NCBI RefSeq assembly: GCF_000337735.1
Contig: NZ_AOHX01000025.1
Location: forward strand, 309,967 to 373,966
From: Natronorubrum sulfidifaciens JCM 14089
Lineage (GTDB): Archaea; Halobacteriota; Halobacteria; Halobacteriales; Natrialbaceae
Reading direction: 5' to 3'
DNA length: 64,000 nucleotides
The notes beneath the pieces are model-generated. The model was given only the letters and a program-made list of their open reading frames with translations. It made no database searches and was not told the origin of the DNA. Made by a program: the position numbers and the translations under genes. Positions 1 through 8,848 of the stretch are shown here, piece after piece (position 1 is the stretch's first letter; the number at the start of each line of letters is the position of its first letter).

Positions 1-927
1 GGCGTCACCGTCGACGGTAGTTATGCTGGCTGCCGGCTCGAGAACCCCGTCCGCGGGCGCGTTCGGCGCGATCTCGGTGACCAGCACGCCCCGTGGCTGC
101 TCGAGGTCGTTGGCGTCGGCGATTAGCGGTCCGACGGGGAGGACGCTGACGCCCATGTAGGGATGGTCGTACGCGCCATCCTCGATCAGTGCGGGGACGA
201 CGCGGTCGGCGAGTAACCCGGAGATCGCAAAGCCGATGGCCTGTCCCGCCCCGGCGAAGACGACGCCGACGACATCACCCTCGAGGTCGACGAGTGGGCC
301 GCCGCTGTTGCCGGGGTTGACCGGCGCGTCGGTCTGGATCGCCGCCGGGATCGAGAACCCGGTCGGACTCGGGAGTGAGCGGTCGATGCCGCTGATGATG
401 CCCTGTGAAATCGACGCGTCGAGGCCGAGGGGGTTGCCAAGCGCGAGCACTTCCGCGCCGATTTCGGGCGCGCCGTCGGCAAACGCGAGGCCGCCAGGGC
501 CGTCGGGCATGTCGTCGACGGCGAGCACGGCGAGGTCGCTGTGGATATCCGTCCCGACGACCGAAACCGTCCGCCACTGTTCGTCACGAAACTGGAGTTC
601 GATTTCGCTTCCGCCGGCGACGACGTGGTGGTTGGTCACGACGTGCTCGTCGTCGATGACGAACCCGGAGCCGAGCCCGCCGGCCTGCTCCTCGTCGGTC
701 CCGAAGACGTTCACGAGCACGACGTCGTCGATGGTCTCCTCGTAGACATCGACGTAGAGGCGTTCAGTGTCGGGTACACCGTCCTGAATCGCACCACTCG
801 AGTCACCCGTCGTCGCCCGGAGACGGGACTGCGCGGACGCGGAGCCACTGGCACCGAGCGCCGTGACGGTCCCGGCAGCCAAACGCAGCGCTCGCCGGCG
901 AGTGATGGTCTCTTCAGTTGGAGACAT
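1..927 (-). CDS. HtrA/DegP-type trypsin-like serine protease, Tat-exported, C-terminus outside window
   Basis: The protein reads from an ATG at 927 down to base 1 (309 residues, no stop reached). Residues 9-33 form a twin-arginine signal (ITRRRALRLAAG, then an Ala/Gly-rich stretch), so the mature enzyme should act outside the membrane. The S1C protease fold follows: catalytic His101 in TNHHVV, Asp131 in SDLAVL and Ser208 in GNSGGP. From about residue 255 (HPYMGVSV onward) a PDZ domain begins and is cut by the window edge. HtrA proteases degrade misfolded exported proteins. It is divergent from the GH15 gene; a TTTATTGG-like TATA element lies just upstream of the start. Family assignment is firm; substrates are unknown. 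Confidence 0.93.
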   Translation of the reverse strand, partial: MSPTEETITRRRALRLAAGTVTALGASGSASAQSRLRATTGDSSGAIQDGVPDTERLYVDVYEETIDDVVLVNVFGTDEEQAGGLGSGFVIDDEHVVTNHHVVAGGSEIELQFRDEQWRTVSVVGTDIHSDLAVLAVDDMPDGPGGLAFADGAPEIGAEVLALGNPLGLDASISQGIISGIDRSLPSPTGFSIPAAIQTDAPVNPGNSGGPLVDLEGDVVGVVFAGAGQAIGFAISGLLADRVVPALIEDGAYDHPYMGVSVLPVGPLIADANDLEQPRGVLVTEIAPNAPADGVLEPAASITTVDGDA

Positions 928-1096
928 GCCCGTTGCCACCTCGAGGAGCCCAATAAATCATTCACCAGCACGCCCACCTCACTCGGCCGGTCGGACCGAC
1001 CCCCGGCCGCTGCCGGCCGACGCTTATTGACGCTGGCGAGCGAGAGTGACGTATCCGAACCGCTCGCTGACCGTCTCCCTACAGCACTACCCTCAG

Positions 1097-3043
1097 ATGG
1101 AGTACCCACCACTTCGTGACTACGGAATCATCGGCAACGACGACCGCTGTGCACTCATCAGCCGTCAGGGGTCAATCGACTGGTGTTGTTTTCCACATCT
1201 CGAGTCGCCGAGCGTCTTCGCTCGGATTCTCGACGCCGATCAGGGCGGTCAGTTCGCCGTGTACCCGACCGCCGACCACGAGTCGAATCACTGCTATGCC
1301 GATCGAACGAACGTTCTCGAGACGACGTTCGAAACCGAGCGCGGACAGGCGACCGTAACCGACTTCATGCCGATTCGAGCCGGTGGAATGCCAAGCGATG
1401 AGCGCTTTCAGCAGGCGATCTACCGTCGTCTCGAGTGCGATCGGGGATCGATCGAATTACGACTCGAGTTCGAACCGCGGTTCGACTACGCCCGCAGAGA
1501 GGCGACGCTGGAGCCGACGGCCGACGGTGTCCGCGCCACGAGCAGTGATGAGCCAGCGGGCGACGACAGGGCCGAAGCCACGGACAGGGAGGCCGATACT
1601 GGCAGCGAGCAGCTTCACTTGATCGGTGACCTCGAGTTCGCAATCGATGAGACGGAATCGTCGGCGACGGGAACGGTGTCGCTCACGGCGGGCGAGCGGT
1701 GCTGGGTTGGTGTCCAGTACGGTGGCCGAGAGCCAATGGCGTCGGTTGATCGACAAGCCACGCTCGACGAGACGAAACGATACTGGCGCGAGTGGCTCGG
1801 CTCCCGTGATGAGGTCCCAGCGCCGATGCCCGAGCGCTGGCACGAGATGGTCGTCCGCTCGGAGCTGCTGTTGAAACTGCTGATCCACCACGAGACGGGA
1901 GCGATTCCAGCCGCCGCGACGACCTCGATCCCCGAAGCGATCGGCGAGCCACGGACCTGGGACTACCGATACAACTGGATTCGTGACGCGAAGTTCACCG
2001 TACAGGCGTTACACGATACGGGTCACCGACAGGAGGCCCGCGACTACTTCAACTGGTTTGCGGACATCGCTCGACGCGATCCAGCGGAGATTCAGCCGCT
2101 GTACGGTCTCCACGGCGAGACAGCCATCGAGGAGCACACGCTTGAGCATCTCTCGGGCTATCGCGATACGGGACCCGTCCGGATCGGAAACGGAGCCGCC
2201 CCACAGCGGCAACTCGACGCATACGGGACGATCGTGCAGGCGATCTACGAGACGATCCAGTTCGACGAAGACATTCCACTCGACAGCGACGACTGGAATG
2301 CGATCTGTGACATCGTCAGCTACGTCTGTCGACACTGGGACGAGCGTGATGCCGGTATCTGGGAGTTTCGAGACGAACGGCGGCACTTCCTTCACTCGAA
2401 ACTGTTGTGCTGGGTCGCACTCGATCGGGGAATCGCACTCGCAACCGAAAACGACTTCGAGGCACCTCTCGAGGAGTGGCGCGAGAACCGTACCGCCCTC
2501 CGCGAGGCCATCGAGGACCGCGGATTCAGCGAGAACGCAAACAGCTTCGTCCAGCACTTCGAGACCGACACGACGATCGACGCGACGGCCCTCTTGATAC
2601 CGATCTACGAGTTCCTCCCGCCCGAAGACGACCGCGTACAGGCGACGATCGACACCGTTCTCGAGCAGTTGACGACCGACGACGGACTCGTCGTTCGCTT
2701 CGTCGACAGCGATATCCGCCGGGACGAAAAGAAGGCGTTTTTCCTGTGTTCGTTCTGGCTGATCGACGCGCTCGTCCTCTCGAACCGTCTGGATCGCGCC
2801 CGGGAGTACTTCGAGCATCTGCTCGAGTACGCGACACCGCTCGGCCTGTACTCCGAAAAGGTCGATCCCGAAACCGGCCAGTTGCTGGGGAACTTCCCAC
2901 AGGCGTTCTCCCACCTCGGAGTGATAAACAGTGCCACGTACCTGACGCGTGCGCTCGAGTGCGATGGCGAGGTCACGCCGGCGGATTTCAATCCCGCAAA
3001 CGTCGAAACGCTGTTTCGCCGCGGCGATTCACCGGAGCCGTAA
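1097..3043 (+). CDS. Glycoside hydrolase family 15 (glucoamylase/trehalase-like)
   Basis: A 648-residue GH15 protein from the ATG at 1097 (MEYPPLRDYG). An in-frame start at 1046 exists, but the family's conserved N-terminus begins at the chosen ATG. It has an N-terminal beta-sandwich (IGNDDRCALI, GSIDWCCFPH) and a C-terminal (alpha/alpha)6 barrel. Typical signatures are WDYRYNWIRDA near residue 285, the candidate general acid in GIWEFRDE near 420, and the candidate general base in YSEKVDPETG near 585. There is no signal peptide, so it is cytoplasmic. GH15 members hydrolyse alpha-glucosides, and several archaeal and actinobacterial homologues are trehalases. The neighbouring glucose-oxidising genes make glucose release plausible; the substrate cannot be read from the sequence. 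Confidence 0.9.
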   Translation: MEYPPLRDYGIIGNDDRCALISRQGSIDWCCFPHLESPSVFARILDADQGGQFAVYPTADHESNHCYADRTNVLETTFETERGQATVTDFMPIRAGGMPSDERFQQAIYRRLECDRGSIELRLEFEPRFDYARREATLEPTADGVRATSSDEPAGDDRAEATDREADTGSEQLHLIGDLEFAIDETESSATGTVSLTAGERCWVGVQYGGREPMASVDRQATLDETKRYWREWLGSRDEVPAPMPERWHEMVVRSELLLKLLIHHETGAIPAAATTSIPEAIGEPRTWDYRYNWIRDAKFTVQALHDTGHRQEARDYFNWFADIARRDPAEIQPLYGLHGETAIEEHTLEHLSGYRDTGPVRIGNGAAPQRQLDAYGTIVQAIYETIQFDEDIPLDSDDWNAICDIVSYVCRHWDERDAGIWEFRDERRHFLHSKLLCWVALDRGIALATENDFEAPLEEWRENRTALREAIEDRGFSENANSFVQHFETDTTIDATALLIPIYEFLPPEDDRVQATIDTVLEQLTTDDGLVVRFVDSDIRRDEKKAFFLCSFWLIDALVLSNRLDRAREYFEHLLEYATPLGLYSEKVDPETGQLLGNFPQAFSHLGVINSATYLTRALECDGEVTPADFNPANVETLFRRGDSPEP

Positions 3044-3081
3044 CCGACGGCCGGGACCCAAGCTACGCTTCGTCGAACAGC

Positions 3082-3125
3082 GCAAATCGAAGATTTGCTG
3101 GCTTGACTTCGCTTCGCTCAGTCAA
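3082..3125. terminator. Two hairpins between convergent GH15 and gad genes
   Basis: Two perfect inverted repeats occupy the junction of convergent genes: GCAAATC/GATTTGC (3082-3088, 3092-3098) with a 3-nt loop, then TTGACT/AGTCAA (3103-3108, 3120-3125), the latter running into the stop codon of gad. No long T tract follows. A role in ending transcription from both sides is inferred from position only. Confidence 0.4.
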
Positions 3126-4350
3126 ACAGCTCCTCGCCGTCGATCATGTGTTCTTCGACAGCGTCCATGTCGAGGGAGACACCCAGCCCCGGTTTCTCGG
3201 GGATTTCGATGTAGCCGTCCTCGATGACGTCTTCCTCGACCAGATCTTCCCACCAACCGAGTTCGTAGGAGTGGTACTCGACGGCAAGTGAGTTCGAAAT
3301 CGCCGCGCCGACGTGGGCACTGGCCATCGTCGCAACCGGCGAGGCGACGTTGTGCATCGCGACAGGGACGTAGTACATATCCGCGAGGTCGGCGATCTTG
3401 CGGGTCTCGCGCATGCCGCCGACTTTCGGCATGTCGGGGGCAATGATGTCGACGGCCTGTTCCTCGAGCAGGCGACGCTGGCCGTGTTTGCGATAGACGT
3501 TCTCGCCGACGGTGATCGGCGTCGTCGTCGACTGGGTGACCGCCCGCTGGACGTCGTGATTCTCCGGCGGGACGGGGTCTTCGAGCCACCAGACGTCGTA
3601 CTCCTCGAGGCGTTTTGCGAGCCGCTTGGCGCTGCCGCCGGAGAACGTCCAGTGACAGTCGAAGGCGACGTCGGCCCGTGAGCCGACGCGTTCGGTGATC
3701 GCCTCGACGATGCTGGCTTTGTGCTCGATTTCCGGCGCTCGGAGGTGGCGGTTCGCGCGATCTTTCTCGTGGCCCGACGGGACGTCGAGATCGAATTTCA
3801 GCGCGTCGTAGCCGAGGTCGTCGACGACCCGTTCGGCTTCGTCGGCACACGCGATCGGGTCGGCTTCGTCTTCGGTGTGACAGTCACAGTAGACCCGGAC
3901 CTCGTCACGATACTTGCCGCCGAGCAGTTGGTACGCCGGGACCTCGAGGATCTTGCCCGCCAGATCGTGGAGCGCGACTTCGATGCCCGAGATCGCGGTG
4001 ACGGTGACGCCGCCGATCGATCCCTCGCCGGACATCTTCTGTACGAGATGCTCCGTCAGGCGGTCGATATCCAGCGGGTTCTCGCCCTGCAGGAACGGCG
4101 TCATTCGTTCGATCAGTTCGGGCGCGCCTGCGCCCCAGTAGGCCTCGCCGGTGCCGACGATGCCGGCGTCCGTGTAGATTCGGACGAGTGTCCACGGGAA
4201 GTTCCCGTCGACCATCGTCGTCTGGACGTCGGTGATCTCGATGTCGCGCCCGCCCCCGCGCTCGCGCGTGACGTTCATCGTCTCCGCGGAGAGGTCTCGC
4301 ATCGTATACTCCGCGTTCGGATCGTGTAGTTGCGTGTAATCGACACCCAT
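3118..4350 (-). CDS. gad: D-gluconate dehydratase (enolase superfamily)
   Basis: A 410-residue mandelate racemase/muconate lactonizing-type protein. The capping domain covers about residues 37-160 and the barrel follows, with metal ligands in VAFDCHW, WWLEDPVPPE and TVGENVYRK and a barrel His in VAMHNVASP. In the haloarchaeal semi-phosphorylative Entner-Doudoroff pathway this family dehydrates gluconate to 2-keto-3-deoxygluconate. The flanking gdh and kdgA genes support gluconate rather than another sugar acid; the xylonate/galactonate dehydratases are close relatives and cannot be excluded. Its start lies 49 bp downstream of the gdh stop, but a TrmB-like site in that gap suggests it also has its own promoter. 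Confidence 0.85.
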   Translation of the reverse strand: MGVDYTQLHDPNAEYTMRDLSAETMNVTRERGGGRDIEITDVQTTMVDGNFPWTLVRIYTDAGIVGTGEAYWGAGAPELIERMTPFLQGENPLDIDRLTEHLVQKMSGEGSIGGVTVTAISGIEVALHDLAGKILEVPAYQLLGGKYRDEVRVYCDCHTEDEADPIACADEAERVVDDLGYDALKFDLDVPSGHEKDRANRHLRAPEIEHKASIVEAITERVGSRADVAFDCHWTFSGGSAKRLAKRLEEYDVWWLEDPVPPENHDVQRAVTQSTTTPITVGENVYRKHGQRRLLEEQAVDIIAPDMPKVGGMRETRKIADLADMYYVPVAMHNVASPVATMASAHVGAAISNSLAVEYHSYELGWWEDLVEEDVIEDGYIEIPEKPGLGVSLDMDAVEEHMIDGEELFD

Positions 4351-4361
4351 GTTTGAATGAT

Positions 4362-4377
4362 AACTCTGAATGTAGTA
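4362..4377 (-). promoter_or_regulatory. TrmB-like site upstream of gad
   Basis: On the gad strand the sequence reads TACTACATTCAGAGTT, which fits TACT-N7-GAGTA (the motif reported for haloarchaeal TrmB) except for the last base. It ends 12 bases before the gad ATG. A matching site precedes gdh. Regulation by TrmB is inferred from motif and context. Confidence 0.4.
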
Positions 4378-4399
4378 GTAATTTCTGATTGTCTCGGCC

Positions 4400-5467
4400 C
4401 TATGCGCTGCCGAGTTCCACGGCCGTCTTTATAACATCGTCGCCCGTTTCGAACGCGGCCTCGAACTCCTCGAGTCCGTAGACTCCAGTGACGAGGTCGT
4501 CGGTGAACGACTCGGGGAGCTGTGAGAGAGTGTCGACTGCGGATTCGAAGTGGCCGCGATGGGAGTTGACGGTCCCAAGCAGCGCCTTGTTGTGAAGGAC
4601 GAGTTCGCGGTGGAGTCGCCCGCCGTCGACGTCGAACTCCCACGGTTCGGGGACGCCGAGCAACACGCCGACGCCGTTCGGTGCGAGCGCGTCGACCGTC
4701 TCGAAAGCGTGTTTGGCGTGGCCGGTCGCCTCGTAGACGAGGTCCGCGGGTTCATGCACGGACGGAATCTCCGGCACCGGCGTTTCGCGGGAGTCGACGT
4801 ACGTCGAGCCGAGGTCCTCGATGAGGTCGATCGTTGGATGTGGGCGGTCACGGCGGCCGAGACAGTAGGTACGGTCGATGTCGAGCACCGTCTCGAACAT
4901 CGCGAGCGTAATCAGCCCGAGCGAGCCGTTCCCAAGGACGAGCGCCGACTCGGGTTCCCACTCGAACGCGGAACGGGAGGCAACGGCGTGTTCGACGGCT
5001 TTTTCGGTGATACTGATCGGCTCGACTAAAAAGCCGAGCGAGGCGAGTCGTTCGGGAATCGGCACGAGATACTCCGCCGGGCTGGTGAAATACTCCGCCA
5101 TGAACCCGTGTGCGCCGACGATACCCCGTTCAGCGTACTGGCCGTCGGGTGCCATGTCGGGCTCGCCACGCTCGAAGTACTCGTTCGTTCCATTCGGCTC
5201 ACGCCGAACCGTCGGGACGACGAACTCGCCGTCCTCGAGGTCGGTGCCGTTCGACTCTTCGACGACGCCGACGGCTTCGTGGCCGAGCACGAGTCGATCC
5301 TCGCCGTCCGGTGGCTGGCCGTGGTGGCCCGCGATGACTTCGTGGTCGGTCCCATCGACACCGACGCGAAGCGTGCGAACGAGCGCTTCGCCGGGGTTCG
5401 GTTCGGGACGGGGTTTGTCGACGAGGACGGGTTCCCCGGCCCCGGGTTCGACAGCGATCGCTTTCAT
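4400..5467 (-). CDS. gdh: Glucose 1-dehydrogenase (zinc-dependent MDR family)
   Basis: A 355-residue medium-chain dehydrogenase starting at MKAIAVEPG (ATG at 5467); the frame extends upstream, but family alignment places the start here. It oxidises glucose to gluconolactone with NAD(P)+, the first step of the Entner-Doudoroff branch. Zinc-site residues are visible: Asp in VDGTDHEVI (haloarchaeal GlcDH uses Asp where alcohol dehydrogenases use Cys), and His-Glu in LGHEAVG. The nucleotide-binding region VLGNGSLGLITL lies near residue 180, followed by CLGRRDRPHP, an Arg-rich loop typical of enzymes that accept NADP+. It lies directly upstream of gad on the same strand. Confidence 0.93.
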   Translation of the reverse strand: MKAIAVEPGAGEPVLVDKPRPEPNPGEALVRTLRVGVDGTDHEVIAGHHGQPPDGEDRLVLGHEAVGVVEESNGTDLEDGEFVVPTVRREPNGTNEYFERGEPDMAPDGQYAERGIVGAHGFMAEYFTSPAEYLVPIPERLASLGFLVEPISITEKAVEHAVASRSAFEWEPESALVLGNGSLGLITLAMFETVLDIDRTYCLGRRDRPHPTIDLIEDLGSTYVDSRETPVPEIPSVHEPADLVYEATGHAKHAFETVDALAPNGVGVLLGVPEPWEFDVDGGRLHRELVLHNKALLGTVNSHRGHFESAVDTLSQLPESFTDDLVTGVYGLEEFEAAFETGDDVIKTAVELGSA

Positions 5468-5914
5468 ATCTCGATCTACATCTCCAGCCGATAAAAGATT
5501 TACCCTATTCGTAGTAAACATTTGAATAGTGCTGCGCTATCGGCAGTACCTCTCCGGAGACGAATATGATCCAGCACCTGTTCGAGCGAACAGGCGTGTG
5601 AAGGCCACACAAGCCGTGTCTTCCTCGGGAAAACTGTGCGAGTGGCGTAGTGAATCGAACGAGCGTGCGAGCGCGCAGGCGAAAGTCGACCGCCGAAAGC
5701 GACTCTCTCACGGGAGGCCACGGCCACTGCTCACGAGCTAGCACGCCCGCTGCCGGGTTGTCCACCGTCAGACGAGTGAGTACCCAATCGAGTGTCCAGC
5801 CTGTCGTCCGTCGACAGTTCATGAACGACAGCGCACTATCGCGAGTACATTTTGAGTTTCTGACTTATCCGAGAACGGGTGGACACGCCTGACGCGACTC
5901 GAGTCGCCCGTCGA
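5468..5914. other. Non-coding gap between gdh and kdgA
   Basis: No convincing gene. The left 60 bases hold the gdh promoter: a TATA-like TTTTAT (gdh strand) at about 5491-5496 with a TrmB-like site immediately upstream. The rest carries only short frames without recognisable protein features. Confidence 0.5.
5501..5516 (-). promoter_or_regulatory. TrmB-like site upstream of gdh
   Basis: On the gdh strand the sequence is TACTACGAATAGGGTA, fitting TACT-N7-GAGTA with one mismatch (GGGTA). The TATA-like element follows directly, so the site is upstream of the basal promoter, a position that in haloarchaeal TrmB regulons is associated with activation. This is an inference from position. Confidence 0.45.
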
Positions 5915-6568
5915 TCACTCGCCTCGAGCGCTGTCGATCGCGTCGACGAACGCAGCGGCCGTCTCCCGAACGCGGTCCATATCACCGGCAGCGATGGCGT
6001 CGTCGTCGACGATCGCACCACCTGCGCCGACGGCGACGGCACCGGCCTCGAGGTAGTCAGCGGCGTTCTCACGCGAGATGCCTCCCGTTGGAATAACGTC
6101 GACGTCACCGAGTGGCCCTCGAAGTGCGCCGATGTGGCCCGGTCCCATCGACGAGGCAGGGAACAGTTTGAGCACGTCCGCACCGGCATCCATCGCGGTC
6201 ACGGCCTCCGTTGGCGTCATAACGCCCGCCGCACAGAGCACGCCGTGTCGGTTACAGGTGCGGACGATGTCGGCGTCGGTGTGTGGCGAAACGACGAACG
6301 CCGCGCCCGCGTCGATCACCGACTGTGCAGTTGCGGCGTCGAGGACTGTCCCAGCGCCGACGATGGCGTCCGTATCGGCGAGTTCTCTGTCGATAGCTGC
6401 GATCTTCTCGCTCGCACGCTTCCCGTCGGCCGTCACCTCGAGGGCGTCGACGCCCCCCGCATGAATCGCCCGCGCGACCGGGACGATATCGTCCTCGTCG
6501 ACACCACGGAGGACGGCGATGACGCCGCCGTCGACGAGTCGATCTCTGACGCGACGGGCGTCAGTCAT
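5915..6568 (-). CDS. kdgA: 2-keto-3-deoxy-(6-phospho)gluconate aldolase, class I
   Basis: A 217-residue KDPG/KHG aldolase. The Schiff-base lysine is Lys134 in VLKLFPAS, with Glu44 in ALEVTADG and Arg21 in AVLRG, as in bacterial Eda. It splits KDPG into pyruvate and glyceraldehyde 3-phosphate, closing the pathway begun by gdh and gad on the same strand. No KDG kinase lies nearby, so the phosphorylation step must be encoded elsewhere. It is separated from gdh by 447 bp and has an AT-rich promoter region of its own (AATTTATTG near 6690). The usual Arg-Thr after the catalytic Glu is replaced by Ala-Asp-Gly, a variation not known here to matter. Confidence 0.92.
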   Translation of the reverse strand: MTDARRVRDRLVDGGVIAVLRGVDEDDIVPVARAIHAGGVDALEVTADGKRASEKIAAIDRELADTDAIVGAGTVLDAATAQSVIDAGAAFVVSPHTDADIVRTCNRHGVLCAAGVMTPTEAVTAMDAGADVLKLFPASSMGPGHIGALRGPLGDVDVIPTGGISRENAADYLEAGAVAVGAGGAIVDDDAIAAGDMDRVRETAAAFVDAIDSARGE

Positions 6569-6820
6569 TGGCCTCCTCCGAACGGGAGTCGGTGTGGCTT
6601 TGGTTCCGTCGTCTGGCCGCTCGATCGCCGGTCTGTGGACTGCCGTCCCATCATAGTGGTCCGTTCGCCCTCTGTATCAATAAATTTACTCTCAGCCGAA
6701 AAATGAGTCCGGTGTGCGGTTCGGTTTTCGAATCGCACGGCATACGGCTCCCGTGTTGCCCGATGTCCGGGCATCGGATGGACTCAGCTGCCACCACAAC
6801 TCTACTCGCTGTCTTTCGGT

Positions 6821-6930
6821 CGCCAGTGGCACGGTCTGTGTCTGGCGACGACCCACTCCCGAGGCAGTGTTACTCCGCCAGTGGCGCGGTCTGTGTCTGG
6901 CGACGACCCACTCCCGAGACAGTGTTACTC
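6821..6930. repeat. 55-bp direct tandem duplication at the 3' end of the aMBF1 gene
   Basis: Two adjacent 55-bp units (6821-6875 and 6876-6930) differ at only two positions. The second contains the stop codon of the aMBF1 gene (6925-6927), and the first bases of a third unit (CGCCAG) begin the coding tail at 6931. The first unit repeats this stop-spanning segment downstream of the gene. No hairpin or mobile-element hallmark is evident. Confidence 0.9.
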
Positions 6931-7449
6931 CGCCAGCGTCACGTCCAGATACTCCTCGAGGGCGTCGATCAAGCCACCGCCGATGCCAGCCTGCGTCGCT
7001 CGTCCCTGTTCGACCGCGAGGATGTCTTTCTCGCGTGCGCCGAGTTCCTCGGCGAGTTCCTCACGCTGCAGGCCGGCATCCCGGCGTGCCTCGACCAGCG
7101 CCTCGCCGTAGCCGGAGACGAGATACGGCAGCGGGTCCTCGTTGTAGTTCGTCCCCTCTTTTTCCCAATGTTTGGAGTCGCCGTCCCAGACCGGGTTTGC
7201 CTTGGCGACGTTCTGTGCTGCCTTTTGTTTGCGGCTTGGCCCGTCGCTCGAGCCACCGTGGCCGCCTTGGGACCCGCGTTGTCCCCCGCTCGAGCGGCTC
7301 TGGTTGTCGTCGTGTGGCGCACAGTCCGGACAGACCTCGAGTTCGGCACCCGCAACGGAGGCGAGTCGAAGCGAATCGCTTTCGGCACCACAGAGTTCAC
7401 AGTTCGTCCCGCCGCCGCCGGAGGACGACCCCGTCGAATACTTAGCCAT
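6925..7449 (-). CDS. Archaeal multiprotein bridging factor aMBF1 (zinc ribbon plus HTH)
   Basis: A 174-residue protein from the ATG at 7449 (MAKYSTGSSS); an upstream in-frame start at 7506 would add non-conserved residues. An N-terminal zinc ribbon (CELCGAE and VCPDC, about residues 17-43) is followed by a Gly/Ser-rich linker and a C-terminal Cro/CI-type helix-turn-helix (EARRDAGLQREELAEELG, about residues 118-150). aMBF1 binds the small ribosomal subunit in archaea and resembles eukaryotic Mbf1. It is monocistronic and precedes the tRNA-Leu gene on the other strand. The 3' end lies in a 55-bp tandem duplication. Confidence 0.9.
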   Translation of the reverse strand: MAKYSTGSSSGGGGTNCELCGAESDSLRLASVAGAELEVCPDCAPHDDNQSRSSGGQRGSQGGHGGSSDGPSRKQKAAQNVAKANPVWDGDSKHWEKEGTNYNEDPLPYLVSGYGEALVEARRDAGLQREELAEELGAREKDILAVEQGRATQAGIGGGLIDALEEYLDVTLAE

Positions 7450-7587
7450 GGTATCCTTTGGCAACTGTCGCATTTCAAATCTCCGCTCCGAGCGGTCCCG
7501 TGTCATCCGAGCGCAGGGCGGGATGAAAAGAAAGGGCTTTTGTAATACCCGTGGCTACGATTGAGTGCAGTAAGACAAAGACCGCGA

Positions 7588-7672
<85 letters not shown>

Positions 7673-7885
7673 TCGCATTGGCGGGGTTCCCGTCACCAAC
7701 GATGCAGGTGATTTCCCTTCGCGGACATCACCCACGCATAACTTCTGAGGAAACTACACCACAGAGCAACAGCGCTGTTCGCTCGAGTCAACTCCCAGTC
7801 GCCGAGCGACGGCCGACAGCTCCGCAAGCCGGCAGTGTCGTCAGGGGACAGTAACCCCTTTCCTGTCTCGGTCGAACGACCAGAT

Positions 7886-8449
7886 ATGGAGTACGTTCCT
7901 CGAGAGCGCGTCAACGCTCTCACCGCGGTCCTGAGTATCGTCTCGCTTGCGGTGGTATTCGCGGCGGCAGGGGGCCGAATTCCGGCCTCGACGGTGCCGA
8001 CCGCGCCACAGTGGTTCCTCGACGCGATTCCCCACCTCAACGTCGCGATCAGTGTGGCGGCAATCGGGACGATCACGCTGGGCTGGCGGGCGATCCGCCG
8101 CGGGAACGTCGACAGACACCGCGTTGCGATGGTCGCCTCCTTTGGGCTATTCGTGGCCTTCCTGACGTTCTACCTGTATCGGTTAGTCGCGACCGGCGGC
8201 CCGGAGCCGTTCCCCGGCCCCGACGTCGTCTACCAGTTCGTCTACCTGCCGGTGCTCGCGGTTCACATCCTGCTGGCCGTCATCTGTGTCCCGCTGGTCT
8301 ACTACGCGCTGTTGCTCGCCACGTCACGCCCCATCGAGGAGCTGTACCACACCAGCCACGCCCGCGTCGGCCGGCTCGCGGCGAGCCTGTGGCTGATCTC
8401 GTTCTCGCTTGGCATCGTCGTCTACGTGCTGTTACACGTCGGCTACTAA
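7886..8449 (+). CDS. DUF420 family membrane protein
   Basis: A 187-residue protein from the ATG at 7886 (MEYVPRERVNALTAVLS). It has five hydrophobic segments (about residues 11-30, 48-68, 80-101, 114-145, 162-184) and conserved histidines (IPHLNV, AVHILL, TSHARVGR) typical of DUF420, a family related to heme-copper oxidase-associated membrane proteins (CtaG/cytochrome c oxidase assembly context in bacteria). No oxidase gene is adjacent, so its role is inferred only from family. An upstream start at 7835 exists but is less likely. Confidence 0.85.
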   Translation: MEYVPRERVNALTAVLSIVSLAVVFAAAGGRIPASTVPTAPQWFLDAIPHLNVAISVAAIGTITLGWRAIRRGNVDRHRVAMVASFGLFVAFLTFYLYRLVATGGPEPFPGPDVVYQFVYLPVLAVHILLAVICVPLVYYALLLATSRPIEELYHTSHARVGRLAASLWLISFSLGIVVYVLLHVGY

Positions 8450-8848
8450 CTCGCTTGGATGACCCTCGGTTCTCATCGATAGTGGACCTCAAGTAAGGTG
8501 GCCTTGGCTACCTCAGCGGCAAGTACAGAGTAAACACGAAGCATACTACCGCTCTACCGCTGTAACTCCGCTCAAGACCAAGCGTTGCCTGGTGCCTCTT
8601 CGAGATCGTAACAACTGAACCGACGTACACACGCATCGCATAGCGAACGGGTCACATCGTTCCCCGCTCGCCAGTTCGCGGTTCTCGCTCCGACGGCCGC
8701 GTCGCCCCGCGCTCCCGTCGTGCGATGCGGTGTGCAGTGACTTACAGTGGCTCCCGTAACTCAGTACAGTCAGCATGAGCAGGTGCCTGAAAGCCACAAC
8801 GGATCGGAAGTTAACACATATATCCGACACCGTGTATCCCTACTTTAT
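8450..8848. other. Non-coding gap upstream of the TFS-like gene
   Basis: No gene or repeat recognised. The right end has AT-rich promoter sequence (TTAACACATATATCC near 8812-8826) in front of the TFS-like gene. Confidence 0.4.
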
